Shown one piece after another: positions 1 to 10,781 of a DNA stretch of 64,000 bases (positions are counted from its first letter, which is position 1; the number at the start of each line of letters is the position of its first letter). The stretch is taken from the NCBI RefSeq assembly GCF_000001735.4, contig NC_003076.8, forward strand, positions 12,586,001 to 12,650,000. The letters run 5' to 3'. The notes beneath the pieces are model-generated. The model did not search any database. It worked only from the letters and a program-made list of their open reading frames with translations, and had not been told where the DNA came from. This DNA comes from Arabidopsis thaliana (Eukaryota > Streptophyta > Magnoliopsida > Brassicales > Brassicaceae). The position numbers and the translations under genes are program-made.

Positions 1-896
1 TACACCATCTCTATAATAAAATTAAAATTGATTTACGAATGATATATGAAAATAGTATAGTACACCATATTACTCCTATACATCCTAAATAGTACAACAT
101 ATTTTTACTTACAAACACTATCTACTATTTTATAAATTTAAATCCTATTTTAAAAATTCAAACTATGTTTTATGTAGAAAAACATATATTTTTGTGTAAT
201 AAATTTCAGAATTGAAATCTATTTTTTGAAAAAGATATATAGCAAAAAAAATACAAATGAGTGAAAACTAAACTAAGTGTTACTAAATCATCTCACCAAC
301 AACTCTACACCAAAATTGTCTTTTCTCACCCTTTACATGCTATTTTCTTAATTTATATATATATGATGCTATATTCTTAATTAAGTATCAAAAATATCTA
401 GTTTTGCAAATCACCCATAATAGTATTCATATATTAAAATAACAAAGCATGTAATTTTTATTAATCAAATAAATTATTCCAAAAAAATCTAACATTTTGA
501 AACGAATGGGAATATTAATTATATTTGTCTATCGTATATGAAGACTCAACTACGTTTTCAAGACAAAAACAACGAATTTTTATTTTGTTTAGTAAACATA
601 AATCTAAGAATTTGATTGATAATATACCAAATAAGGCCTTGATTCTGAAAATAGGTAGGACTATGGTCCCCCAACCTTGTCCAACGCATGTGTTTTGTAC
701 CATGCTTCCTCACCTACCCACTTCTCTCAATTCCATATTTATGTGTATTCAAAGAAATTTGGTGGAGGCTTTTTTTTGTATATATATATAAACTATGGCT
801 ACCAGAAAATTCTCAAAAAAACAGTTATCAGTTTGAGGATTTGGGAAAATTTTACAATTTCTATATGCTGGGTCAAAAGTCAAAAAATAAAATAAA

Positions 897-897
<1 letters not shown>

Positions 898-929
<32 letters not shown>
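898..929. repeat. (TA)n microsatellite
   Basis: An uninterrupted run of about 16 TA dinucleotides, seen directly. Confidence 0.95.
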
Positions 930-931
<2 letters not shown>

Positions 932-1802
932 CAGAATTGTTTATCGTCCAAAATACTACGGAGTACGTAAACTCTTGTAAACGGATCACACAAGAGTACG
1001 GAAACCTTAGTTACCGACAACTAAAAGTATACAATGATCAAACGGACATAAGTGGATTTGATTGGCAACTAGTAAAGTCAAATAGATATATAAATTGAAA
1101 TAATAAATAAAATGGATACAAATTAAAAGAAGTTTGACCCAAAAAAGAAGAAGAAATGGATACATAAGAGCTAATAAAAAGAAGGTTTAAACTTAAAAAA
1201 CAACTGGATTCTCTTTAACACAAAAAACTTGAGATGCATTTTGTTGACGCTAATGTTTGATAACATTGCTCCTTAGGCGTGCTATACTAGGGGTGTGAGC
1301 CAAAGCACAATTAGCCTTACCTAAATGAATTATTGTGTTGCTTAGGCATGTTAAACTGAGAGTATGAGTGTAAACAAATATCAGCAAGTTCGTCCCAAAA
1401 ATGATAAATTAAGCGATGAGGTAAAGAGATTCCTCTAATTTAAAAACCACGTAGCGCTAAACAATTAATCTAAGTTTTGAATTATGATGCAGATATTGCT
1501 GATCGAGAATTTTACAACTAGGCAACCAAAGTTAAGAAATAGATTGAGATTTTTGATTAGGTTGAGGCACAATAGGGTGTGGTTATGGTACATTGTTTTG
1601 TATAAGGATCATGTATGCGTGGGTGGTATGGGACTATGAGAGAATAATACGCGAACATGATCAATAAATATTGACAAGGTGGTTGAAGAAAAAAAAAGAT
1701 GAAACTCGGGTTCATATAGAAAAAAATCCAAAGCTGTGAATGATGCATGCAAAATTCGGATTAACCCATTTATTTCTTATGTATAAAATGATTAGTGCGT
1801 GA

Positions 1803-1862
1803 GATAAAAAAATACTCATGATAGATAGACTAGATAAAAAAATACTCATGATAAATAGACTA
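1803..1862. repeat. 30-bp direct tandem repeat, two copies
   Basis: Two adjacent 30-bp copies, 1803-1832 and 1833-1862, each starting GATAAAAAAATACTCATGAT and differing at one base (GATAGATAG versus GATAAATAG). No coding meaning is apparent. Confidence 0.9.
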
Positions 1863-2805
1863 AGATTTTTATTAGGATTTTGTAAAAAAAAACCTTCAAA
1901 CTTGTTCATTTTTGCAATTTTATTTCCATTTCCAACAAATGTAAATTAATCCTATGAAGTATAAAATAATACGCATTATAACATTTTTGCCTATTTTTGC
2001 TATTATCAATTTTATAAAATATTGATATATAGTTTTTTAAACCGAACTCGAAAAGAAGAGTTTAACCTTACCTTCAAAATTTTAAAAATATAATCTAATG
2101 TGTGTGACCTTATAAACGTTTATAATATACGTATAAGGATCATATTGCGTATCATTTTAGACTTCAAATGATGAACCTGCATTTGTTGGAGATGAAGGAT
2201 AAAATTCCAAAAATAGATTAGTTAAAGAATTTTTTTGCACAAAGCCTATTTTTTTCTTTGATGTATGTAAGCTTATCAACTGAGGTTGGTCAAAAATGGA
2301 TTGAATAAGAACATGTCGACCATAAACCAAATAATTTAGGTTTTAGATGTTTTAACACTTTGCTAGAAGCCGAGTATATATAAAAGGATATATGACTCAA
2401 GTTTTAGGACCGAATTTTGTATAGTTGGTTTGGATCTCCATAATCTCAGAGCTTGGTGGTCAAGATTGTGCCTCGTAACCTCGTTATCCAAAAATGAAGT
2501 AGAATGTGAGTCGAATATCGTGAATTCGGTACCCTCTCGTTAGCTCATAGTGCGTTGAACCCTTTATCTCGAATTTGTCAAAACAAATTGATATTTTGTC
2601 GTGAAAAAAAAAAGTTCAGACGAAAAATAGTGGTCACAAGTCTTGTTCGAATTGATACCCGAAAAAACATCTTAACCAACTTAAAGTAAAAATTTAAAAT
2701 CGGAAATTTAAATATTACCCTAAAGTTTTAAAAGGCGGACTTTTCAACGAAGGTTTATGCTAAGGTTAAAAAAAATACAGAAACGCTTTCTCACATTTCC
2801 ATTTC

Positions 2806-2818
2806 AATAAATATATAT
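2806..2818 (+). promoter_or_regulatory. Probable TATA region of the PPT1 gene
   Basis: AATAAATATATAT lies about 135 bp before the start codon at 2950. A pyrimidine-rich, GC-higher leader between about 2840 and 2949 fits a 5' UTR. The assignment rests on position and composition only. Confidence 0.5.
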
Positions 2819-2949
2819 CAGTCGCCACCCAAATTTCAGAATTGCTTCTCTTAGTATTTGCTTTCACCAACCCACTCGACGGAGTCTCCAACGCCTTCCT
2901 CCTCATTCTCCACTCTCACACCACCAACTTCTGATTCCAGATCTCAACG

Positions 2950-5408
2950 ATGCAAAGCTCCGCCGTATTCTCCCTCTCTCCGTCGCTTCCTCTCCTAAAA
3001 CCACGTCGGCTCTCTCTCCGCCACCATCCCATAACCACCGCCGCTTCTTCAAGCGATCTAAACGTTTCTCCAAATGTTGTCTCTATTCCTTCTTTATCTC
3101 GTCGATCTTGGCGTCTCGCTTCGTCTGATTCGCCTCTCCGTGCTTGGTCCGGTGTTCCTTCTCCGATCTCTCACTCCTTAGACACGAATCGTTTCAGAAC
3201 CGCCGCTACTGCAGTTCCTGAAAGTGCTGAGGAAGGTGATAACAGTGGTAAATTGACGAAGGTTTTGGAACTTGGCTTGTTGTTCGCTATGTGGTACCTT
3301 TTCAATATCTACTTCAACATCTACAATAAACAGGTACTCCTTTGCTTCTCTACATGCTTAGTCTACTCCACTGTTTTGAATCAATGGAGAACTCAGAAAT
3401 CTTATAGTCAATAGGATACTGGAGAGAGATTTTGTTCTGCTGATTCCGAAATTGGTACTGTTCATTGTGTTTTGGCTAATTGTTGTAAGTTCATAGTTTC
3501 AATAGATTGAACTAATCTTAACGATTGAGATTCATTTTTGTGTTTAATCGTGTTTTGATTAGGATGAAGTGTTCAGAAATTTGAGAGATATTTTGTTCTG
3601 CTGATTCAGAAAATTTCAGTGTTTATTGTGATTTGGCAAATTGTTAGAAGTCTAACTTTTGATTCTATCAAAAAATGTAAAGGTTTAGTTCAATCATGTT
3701 TTGATTAGGATGAAGAATTCAGAAATTTTATTATATCTTATACAGGAGAGAGATGTGTTTCACTGATTAGTTGATTTTATTGTTTGATTTTGAGGGAATC
3801 AATAGTTAGTTTCTTGTTTCTTCTTATTCTTGCAGGTTTTGAAAGCTCTACATGCTCCAATGACTGTGACTTTGGTTCAGTTTGCTGTTGGTAGTGTGCT
3901 CATTACTATCATGTGGGTTCTTAACCTGTACAAGAGACCAAAGATCAGTGGTGCTCAGGTGTGTGTGTGTGTGTGTGTTTTTAATGGAGGCTGGTAAAAG
4001 CTGCTTGTTCTTGAGATTTGTCACTCACTCTGATATGTTTACCTTGATAGCTAGCTGCCATCTTGCCGCTTGCTGTTGTGCACACACTTGGTAATCTGTT
4101 TACGAACATGAGTCTTGGGAAAGTTTCTGTTTCCTTTACTCACACCATTAAAGCCATGGAGCCTTTCTTCTCTGTTTTATTGTCTGCTATGTTTCTCGGG
4201 GAGGTGAGCTCTTTTTTTTATTTGGGTTTTTCTTTGACGTCTCGGAGTTGATTAATGCACTCGTACCTATTGTCCTCCTGTCTGGACTAAGTTGCTATGT
4301 GATTCTTGTTTCTAATGGCTTGTTAATGATAGTCTATATTACTCATCGCTTTTGTTTGATTTGTGTAAAGCATAATTCGTTTACTAACTCTTTCTTAGAA
4401 ACCTACTCCATGGGTACTCGGTGCCATTGTACCAATTGTTGGTGGAGTTGCACTTGCTTCAATTTCGGAGGTCTCATTCAACTGGTTAGTTTGTCGACGA
4501 GTATTGTGACATTTAAGTCGGTGGTTATCTATTCTTCTGATAACTCTCAGATATTTACTACGGTTACTTGTTTTGTGGTAGGGCTGGATTTTCGAGTGCA
4601 ATGGCATCAAACTTGACTAACCAATCCCGTAATGTGCTGAGTAAGAAAGTCATGGTTAAGAAAGATGTAAGTTTCCTATGTGTGGATCAAACTTTCAATC
4701 TTCGTGTTTTGGAATAAATTAACTAAAACTTGATTTTGTGTCTCGGCAGGATTCTCTTGACAACATCACTCTCTTCTCAATTATAACATTGATGTCTCTC
4801 GTTCTGATGGCTCCTGTGACTTTCTTTACGGAAGGCATCAAGTTCACTCCTTCATACATTCAATCAGCTGTGAGTTTAGTATATATTACGATTCTATTTT
4901 TTCTATATCCTTCTCAAATGTTTGCAGTTCCTAACAACCAATCTCGGTTTTGCAGGGTGTGAATGTTAAACAAATATATACAAAGTCTCTTATCGCTGCA
5001 CTCTGCTTCCACGCATACCAGCAGGTTAGGCTTTTTTTTCTCTTAATGATTTGGTTGCTTTACTTGAGTATATAACGAATTTGAATTGACATTTCTGAAA
5101 TGTGGATAATACAGGTGTCGTACATGATATTGGCGAGAGTATCACCGGTTACACATTCTGTCGGAAACTGTGTGAAACGTGTTGTGGTTATTGTGAGCTC
5201 TGTCATCTTCTTCAAGACACCCGTCTCGCCTGTTAATGCTTTCGGTAACATCCAGTCTTATTCTCTTCTCGGCTTCAGTGAATACGCAATACTTTGGAAC
5301 TCATTGTCGTTTATTTTTGTCTCTGCGGCAGGAACTGGAATCGCCCTTGCGGGTGTCTTCTTATACTCCAGAGTGAAGGGTATTAAGCCAAAGCCAAAGA
5401 CTGCTTAA
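2950..5408 (+). CDS. PPT1 (CUE1): Plastid phosphoenolpyruvate/phosphate translocator (PPT1/CUE1), 9 coding exons
   Basis: Antiporter of the plastid inner envelope that imports phosphoenolpyruvate in exchange for phosphate, feeding the shikimate pathway. Coding exons by GT/AG and frame: 2950-3333, 3836-3958, 4051-4203, 4399-4484, 4582-4666, 4750-4869, 4956-5024, 5115-5244, 5332-5408. Together they give 1227 bases, 408 residues plus TAA, the length I know for Arabidopsis PPT1. The first ~100 residues are Ser/Arg-rich with few acidic residues, like a plastid transit peptide. The body is a hydrophobic multi-span triose-phosphate-translocator fold, with [10 protein letters not shown] near the first span, [15 protein letters not shown] mid-protein and the [20 protein letters not shown] segment near the C-terminus. 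It ends in a lysine-rich tail ([10 protein letters not shown]). All intron junctions are canonical and no defect is seen. The name rests on recalled sequence and on exon structure. Confidence 0.95.
3421..3736 (+). repeat. Diverged tandem duplication inside PPT1 intron 1
   Basis: Intron 1 (3334-3835) holds two adjacent related units. Each has a TTTTGTTCTGCTGATTC core (near 3430 and 3590), then an ATTGTG.TTTGGC.AATTGTT block, and ends with GTTTTGATTAGGATGAAG and TTCAGAAAT (units about 3421-3580 and 3581-3736). A weaker third trace (GGAGAGAGATGTGTTTCACTGATTA) follows from 3745. Confidence 0.8.
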
Positions 5409-6369
5409 GCAAATATCGGCTAATACCTAATGTCATATCACTCCCGCGCTTTGGATTTGTATACAATTTCTCGAGCTAAAGTTTTCAGATAGATGGTTTT
5501 ATTCTTTTGCGGGTTTTTTCACGAAGTTTCATCATCCCTTTCTAAGCTTTTCGCTGCAGCCATCGGTTCTCTTAGAGTTTGTTATAAGTTCTCTTCTGTG
5601 TCTAGACAAATGCTAAACTCTTAAATTTCTTACAGTTTTTCCAAGAATAACTTGTCAACACATTCTCATTACTGCTTTTAGTTTACACGTTTAAGGTTTA
5701 TTAGGAGGAGCACGTGAATTGTTCCTTTTGCTATGGTGATAAAAAGCACAATATTAAGCATTTGAGGATACCTCTTGACTTGCATTTGCACCCGATTCAG
5801 TAGTCTGCACGAGTTGTTTGAACTCCTTATCCACAGTTCAATACCTCTAAGTGATATGGATTCGACATATTTTAAAGTGATATTATACTTCAAAACTTTA
5901 GTTTATTTCCGTTAAGGACATTCATCGTGAACAACCATAATTTGAATCGCACAGAAATTTTTAAAAATGCTTTAAACTATTAGATCTCAGTAATTATTTA
6001 ACATAATTTCTTGTATGCCATAAATTTTGTATATAAAATCATTCTTCCATTTATGCTATGCCCAAAAGTCATAATCTTAGCATTATACAGCTACATATTT
6101 ACTGATCATAAAATTACGTATTGATCACATAATTTGTATCTATTTTTTAAAAGGTTAATACTCTTATATATCGTTGAATTAAAAAAAAAAAAAAACATTC
6201 GAAGACAATAAAATACTCGTTTCTATTGATTCGCTAGGTGAATTTACGAAGGAAAATTTTGATTTTTGGTCATAAAAAGAGTAATCTCGTTTGAAATAAT
6301 ATATTTGTTTTGAGAAATAATCTATTTTGATAGTTGTAAAGTGGGTAAACTGAATCGAACCATGTTTAC
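5409..6369. other. PPT1 3' flank and AT-rich spacer
   Basis: This follows the PPT1 stop codon. The first few hundred bases probably include the 3' UTR (the pyrimidine-rich stretch to about 5640). No further gene is supported. Confidence 0.6.
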
Positions 6370-7356
6370 TTTTTTTTTTTTTTGTCGTCATTTTCATTAC
6401 TTCACAACTAACTTACATGAGTCCATGATATTACATATTGCATCTTTTTGGATCTTGCTACTTTTGCGAGATGATCAGCTACATCATTGATTGTACTATT
6501 CACTTTACTTACAACAAAAGAAGCTGAAATTGTAGCAAGTTTTTGTATGTCCTGGATATAAGCGGCCAAAGGGGAGTTAGTTGTGGGGCATGCCTTCTTG
6601 TCCTTTTGCAGATATGGCGCTACATTCTGATACAGGATTGAAGCATCGACACAAAATTTAACCTCTTCGTAACCCAGTCTCCGTACTTGCATCATTGCCG
6701 ACCTAAGGGCTTCCGCTTCCGCTTCAATCGAAGAGTTAGTTGGAGGTATAGAGGCCATACCTTTGAGAACCATTTGAGCTTTGTCATTGTAAAGGACCCA
6801 CCCAATTCCTGCACATTCAGTTGGGGAAACCCAAGATGCATCCACAAAGCAGCAGTATGCTTTGGCTTCTTTCATGATATCTTGTACATTCCCCATTAAT
6901 GCCCCGGTCTTCTGTTGGTCTTGTTGAGAATTTGGTTGGGGCTGAGTCAAATCGATGAGCGCTTTGTTGATAATATCTGGTATAGACCATTTTCAGTTGT
7001 TGAAGATAAGGTCATTGCTCATTTTCCAGATACGCCAACCAATGAAAGGGAATAGACTTACATCCTTTCTGTGGTTTTTTGTCAGACTCATCAATTTCTC
7101 AATATTCTCCATATAAGAGTTTAAGTTCCAAGATGCACCTGGTATAGAAAGGTTCGGTGCCTGCTCCCAGATTTCTCTGCTGATTCGGCATTGAAAGAGC
7201 AAATGGTTTATGTTTTCCGGAGCTTCACCACATCTGAAACAAATGTCATCTGAAGTCAACTTTCTCCTCTTGAGGTTATCTGCAGTCGGTAAAGCATTAT
7301 GGAGTACTTTCCACCAAAAGTGTTTAATCTTTGGTGGAGTATTAAGGTTCCATAAT
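6370..7356 (-). pseudogene. 5'-truncated, inactive non-LTR (LINE) retrotransposon relic
   Basis: On the minus strand the frame runs from about 7345 to 6408. It begins with a zinc-binding end-of-RT segment: FWWKVLHNALPTADNLKRR, then CFRCGEAPENINHLLFQC, with the C-x2-C...H-x4-C spacing of zf-RVT. After a spacer comes an RNase H-like domain (RVT_3 type) from about 6870 to 6440, with CCFVDASWVSP, GIGWVLYND, IEAEAEALRSAM and VNSTINDVADHLAK. One in-frame TGA at about 6990 splits the frame. A T run at 6370-6383 on the plus strand is the expected poly(A) tail of a minus-strand LINE. The upstream RT and endonuclease are missing, as in 5' truncation. No clean target-site duplication is visible; CCATGTTTAC before the tail and CCATAATGTTGAC near 7350 are a weak candidate. 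Confidence 0.85.
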
Positions 7357-7516
7357 GTTGACTTTTAAATTTTATGATAAATGTCTTAAATTATATAAAT
7401 ACGATCTAAAAGTAACTTTAAATTTAAAGTTTACATTTAGATATTTGATAAACTTCATTTAATAATCTTTGTCAATGTGTCTATATAACCTAATGTTTTG
7501 TTCTTGTTTTGTTCTT

Positions 7517-7517
<1 letters not shown>

Positions 7518-7560
<43 letters not shown>
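7518..7560. repeat. Long T homopolymer
   Basis: About 43 consecutive T, preceded by two copies of a TTTTGTTCTTG-like unit. It could be the poly(A) tail of a minus-strand retroposon, but nothing adjoining is recognisable. Confidence 0.9.
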
Positions 7561-7563
<3 letters not shown>

Positions 7564-7766
7564 AAAAGTATTATTACCTGATGTATATTAATTGTTATGT
7601 TGTGATTGGTTTCTGTTGGAGCTTCTCTGCTTATGTGTATGAGTTGTTTTGTTTTGATTGGTTAATCTTTTTAATGATGTGTCTAGCGAGAGTTATTTTA
7701 TTTTAATTGTACTATATTTATATTGTGATGTTTCTCTTAAATTAAAAATTTATGACTATATATATG

Positions 7767-7801
<35 letters not shown>

Positions 7802-8403
7802 TATTGAGATAGATAATGAATACATTAGTTTATCATTAAATTTAATAGGTACTGATCTTCAAATTATTTTCAAACGATTCTCTGTCAATTTCTTGATATT
7901 TTTAAACTAAAATCCATTTTTTAAAAAATAGACTGATTTAACAAACATTAAAAGTTAATTGTTTCTGTACATGCCACGGATCGAAAATGAGTCAGTAAAT
8001 GAATATTTTTTACCTAAAGTCACACATTGTATATACCTAAGTAAATGATACATGACCAAAATTAGAAGATCAAGAATCCTTATATTACGAAAATATCCGG
8101 TTACATTCGTTGAATACTTTAATGAAGAATCTAGGATATAATTAAAGAAGAAGAAAATATGTAAGCATTTAGAAATAAAATAACTTGGAGATATAAGCAA
8201 ACCATAAACACGTCCATATGAATGAATGGTACACTCCTCGTAAATAAATAAATATATGCATCAAAATGAGAAAATCTTCACTTTTATTTATTCTTAATAC
8301 GTCAGATTCTCTGAACACAAAATGATATAATTTGTAGATAACTTACTCAAAACGTAAGAACTCACTATCTATTATCATTTATTAACCACCATCTCATTAA
8401 TCT
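7561..8403. other. Intergenic region with (TA)n tract at 7771-7798
   Basis: AT-rich spacer before CDR1. From about 8025 onward it is related to the sequence upstream of the CDR1-like pseudogene (10427 onward), so the duplicated unit includes the promoter. No gene is seen. Confidence 0.7.
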
Positions 8404-8411
8404 TATAAATA
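8404..8411 (+). promoter_or_regulatory. TATA box of CDR1
   Basis: TATAAATA lies 63-70 bp before the CDR1 start codon and recurs at 10706-10713 before the duplicated copy, which supports it as a real core promoter element. Confidence 0.75.
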
Positions 8412-8473
8412 TGTACTCATTAGATTGTCAAAAGTAAAACCTCACAATACACTTTAAACTACAAATCAAAACA

Positions 8474-9787
8474 ATGGCCTCTCTATTCTCTTCAGTTCTC
8501 TTGTCTCTTTGTTTACTCTCTTCACTTTTTCTCTCAAATGCAAACGCTAAGCCAAAACTAGGCTTCACCGCGGATCTAATCCACCGTGATTCTCCTAAAT
8601 CGCCGTTCTATAACCCGATGGAAACCTCTTCCCAGCGTCTACGAAACGCGATCCACCGATCCGTTAACCGTGTTTTCCATTTCACTGAAAAGGATAACAC
8701 ACCACAACCACAGATTGACCTCACCTCAAATAGCGGTGAATATCTCATGAACGTATCCATTGGAACACCTCCTTTCCCGATCATGGCCATCGCCGACACC
8801 GGAAGTGATCTCCTCTGGACGCAGTGCGCACCATGCGATGATTGTTACACTCAAGTTGATCCTCTCTTTGACCCTAAAACGTCTTCCACATACAAAGACG
8901 TTTCTTGCTCCTCAAGTCAATGTACTGCCCTAGAAAATCAAGCCTCTTGTTCCACAAATGACAACACTTGTTCTTACTCATTGTCTTACGGGGATAACTC
9001 ATACACAAAGGGTAACATCGCCGTGGATACCTTAACGCTCGGCTCCAGCGATACCCGCCCTATGCAGCTTAAGAATATTATTATCGGTTGTGGTCACAAC
9101 AACGCTGGAACGTTTAACAAGAAAGGCTCTGGAATCGTCGGACTAGGTGGTGGTCCGGTTTCGCTTATCAAGCAACTTGGCGACTCCATCGACGGTAAAT
9201 TCTCATACTGCTTGGTTCCTCTAACTTCCAAAAAGGATCAAACGAGTAAAATCAACTTCGGAACCAATGCCATCGTGTCGGGATCAGGAGTTGTCTCAAC
9301 TCCTCTGATCGCAAAGGCGTCTCAAGAGACCTTCTATTACCTAACCCTAAAATCCATTAGCGTGGGAAGCAAGCAAATCCAATACTCAGGCTCAGATTCT
9401 GAAAGCAGCGAGGGAAACATCATCATCGATTCAGGCACAACTTTAACGTTATTACCGACTGAATTTTACTCCGAGCTCGAGGATGCGGTTGCATCCTCTA
9501 TCGATGCTGAGAAGAAGCAAGATCCACAAAGCGGTTTGAGTCTATGTTACAGTGCAACCGGAGATCTAAAAGTTCCAGTCATTACTATGCATTTTGATGG
9601 AGCCGATGTGAAGCTTGACTCCTCCAATGCCTTTGTACAAGTCTCGGAGGATTTGGTTTGCTTTGCCTTCCGCGGAAGCCCGAGTTTCTCCATATACGGT
9701 AATGTGGCGCAGATGAACTTTCTTGTTGGATACGACACTGTTTCCAAAACGGTGTCATTTAAGCCAACAGATTGTGCAAAGATGTAG
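8474..9787 (+). CDS. CDR1: Secreted aspartic protease CDR1 (constitutive disease resistance 1)
   Basis: Pepsin-family (A1) aspartic protease of the atypical plant type, known from Arabidopsis as an apoplastic enzyme whose overexpression activates salicylate-dependent resistance. It is intronless, 437 residues. Residues 1 to about 25 form a signal peptide (hydrophobic core ending SNANA). A short propeptide with LGFTADLIHRDSPKSPFYNP follows. The first catalytic motif is ADTGSD with Asp108; the second is IDSGTT with Asp319. Between them lies the Cys-rich insertion of plant nepenthesin-like enzymes (CAPCDDCYTQ, CSSSQC, CSTNDNTC). The C-terminus is NFLVGYDTVSKTVSFKPTDC. The ATG is the first in frame after the TATA box. 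A decayed tandem copy follows at 10782. Name and length match memory; the catalytic residues are read directly. Confidence 0.95.
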   Translation: MASLFSSVLLSLCLLSSLFLSNANAKPKLGFTADLIHRDSPKSPFYNPMETSSQRLRNAIHRSVNRVFHFTEKDNTPQPQIDLTSNSGEYLMNVSIGTPPFPIMAIADTGSDLLWTQCAPCDDCYTQVDPLFDPKTSSTYKDVSCSSSQCTALENQASCSTNDNTCSYSLSYGDNSYTKGNIAVDTLTLGSSDTRPMQLKNIIIGCGHNNAGTFNKKGSGIVGLGGGPVSLIKQLGDSIDGKFSYCLVPLTSKKDQTSKINFGTNAIVSGSGVVSTPLIAKASQETFYYLTLKSISVGSKQIQYSGSDSESSEGNIIIDSGTTLTLLPTEFYSELEDAVASSIDAEKKQDPQSGLSLCYSATGDLKVPVITMHFDGADVKLDSSNAFVQVSEDLVCFAFRGSPSFSIYGNVAQMNFLVGYDTVSKTVSFKPTDCAKM

Positions 9788-10705
9788 TTGTTTCATCTCA
9801 ACATGTTTTTCAAAATTGTGTTTTCAATTACAATAATGGCTGATTTAGTTTCAGCCTTAGTTCTTTTGAATTTTTCTAATTCACATGTAGTAGTCTATCT
9901 TTTCAAGGGAGAGTTAAATTCTCGACCTTTTGTTCTTTTGGTGATGCTTTGTATTTCCTTGAATTTTCAATCACAATTAAAATCATGAAAACCTTATCTC
10001 CGGTAACTATTTTCTTGTCCATCTCTATACTCTGTTTTAGTTTATAATCATCTCTATGATGTAAACCAAATATGACAAGACAATTCTATAATTTTGTTCA
10101 AAATTTAGTTTTTTTTTTCATTTTACTAATAAAATCTAGAAATACTACTTTTGTGTCTATTATATTATTGTGATGAAATACTTATAAGAAACAGATGAAT
10201 GTGATTCTAATTCAATATTGCTTTTAAGGAATTATATTGGTCCTACTATTCTATTTTGATGTGTTCTATATTTTACTATATTCAATGGGATTATGGATTA
10301 TAGAAATATTTTGAAAATATTATACTATTATTTATAAATAATTCAATTAGTTTTTCTTCTTAAGTTTCTTATAAAAAATAAATATATCTTATAAGAAATA
10401 AATATATTTTATATTTCATAAAAATCATACATTGTACATATCTAGGTGGATGATACATGGCCTAAATTAGATCATGAATCATAAAAATCCAGCTGTAGAT
10501 AAACATAACAAGGATGAATGGTACAATCCTGGTCAAAAAAAATAAAAGGAAAAGTTATATGCATTAAAATGAGAAAATCTTCGCTTTTATTGTTTCTTAT
10601 TTATCAGATTCTCTAAATGTAAATGACACAATTTGTAGATAATTTACTAAAAATGTAAGAATCTCATCATGTACTACCATTTATGAATCCTTATCCAATT
10701 GACCT
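9788..10705. other. Spacer between CDR1 and its tandem copy
   Basis: Contains the CDR1 3' flank, AT-rich DNA, and from about 10427 the duplicated upstream region (shared blocks include ATGATACATGG, TGAATGGTACA and AAAATGAGAAAATCTTC). The small open frame just after CDR1 (9788-9988) has no counterpart signal and is not called as a gene. Confidence 0.7.
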
Positions 10706-10713
10706 TATAAATA
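10706..10713 (+). promoter_or_regulatory. TATA box retained in front of the CDR1-like pseudogene
   Basis: TATAAATA at almost the same distance from the start codon as in CDR1. The copy may therefore still be transcribed although its frame is broken. Confidence 0.65.
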
Positions 10714-10781
10714 TTACTCATCAGATTGTCAAAAGTAAAAACTGACCATTCAGGCAATCACTTAAACTACAATCTAAGAAA

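Larger units (their letters stand above)
1..2805. other. AT-rich intergenic region, no gene seen
   Basis: No convincing coding region on either strand; the short open frames are AT-rich and lack domain-like sequence. The stretch holds a TA microsatellite and a 30-bp tandem repeat (listed separately). The last few hundred bases should contain the promoter of the translocator gene that starts at 2950. Confidence 0.7.

Noticed and set aside
9788-9988. Open frame directly after CDR1
   Set aside because: Lies in the 3' flank, begins right at the CDR1 stop and is not conserved in the duplicated copy.
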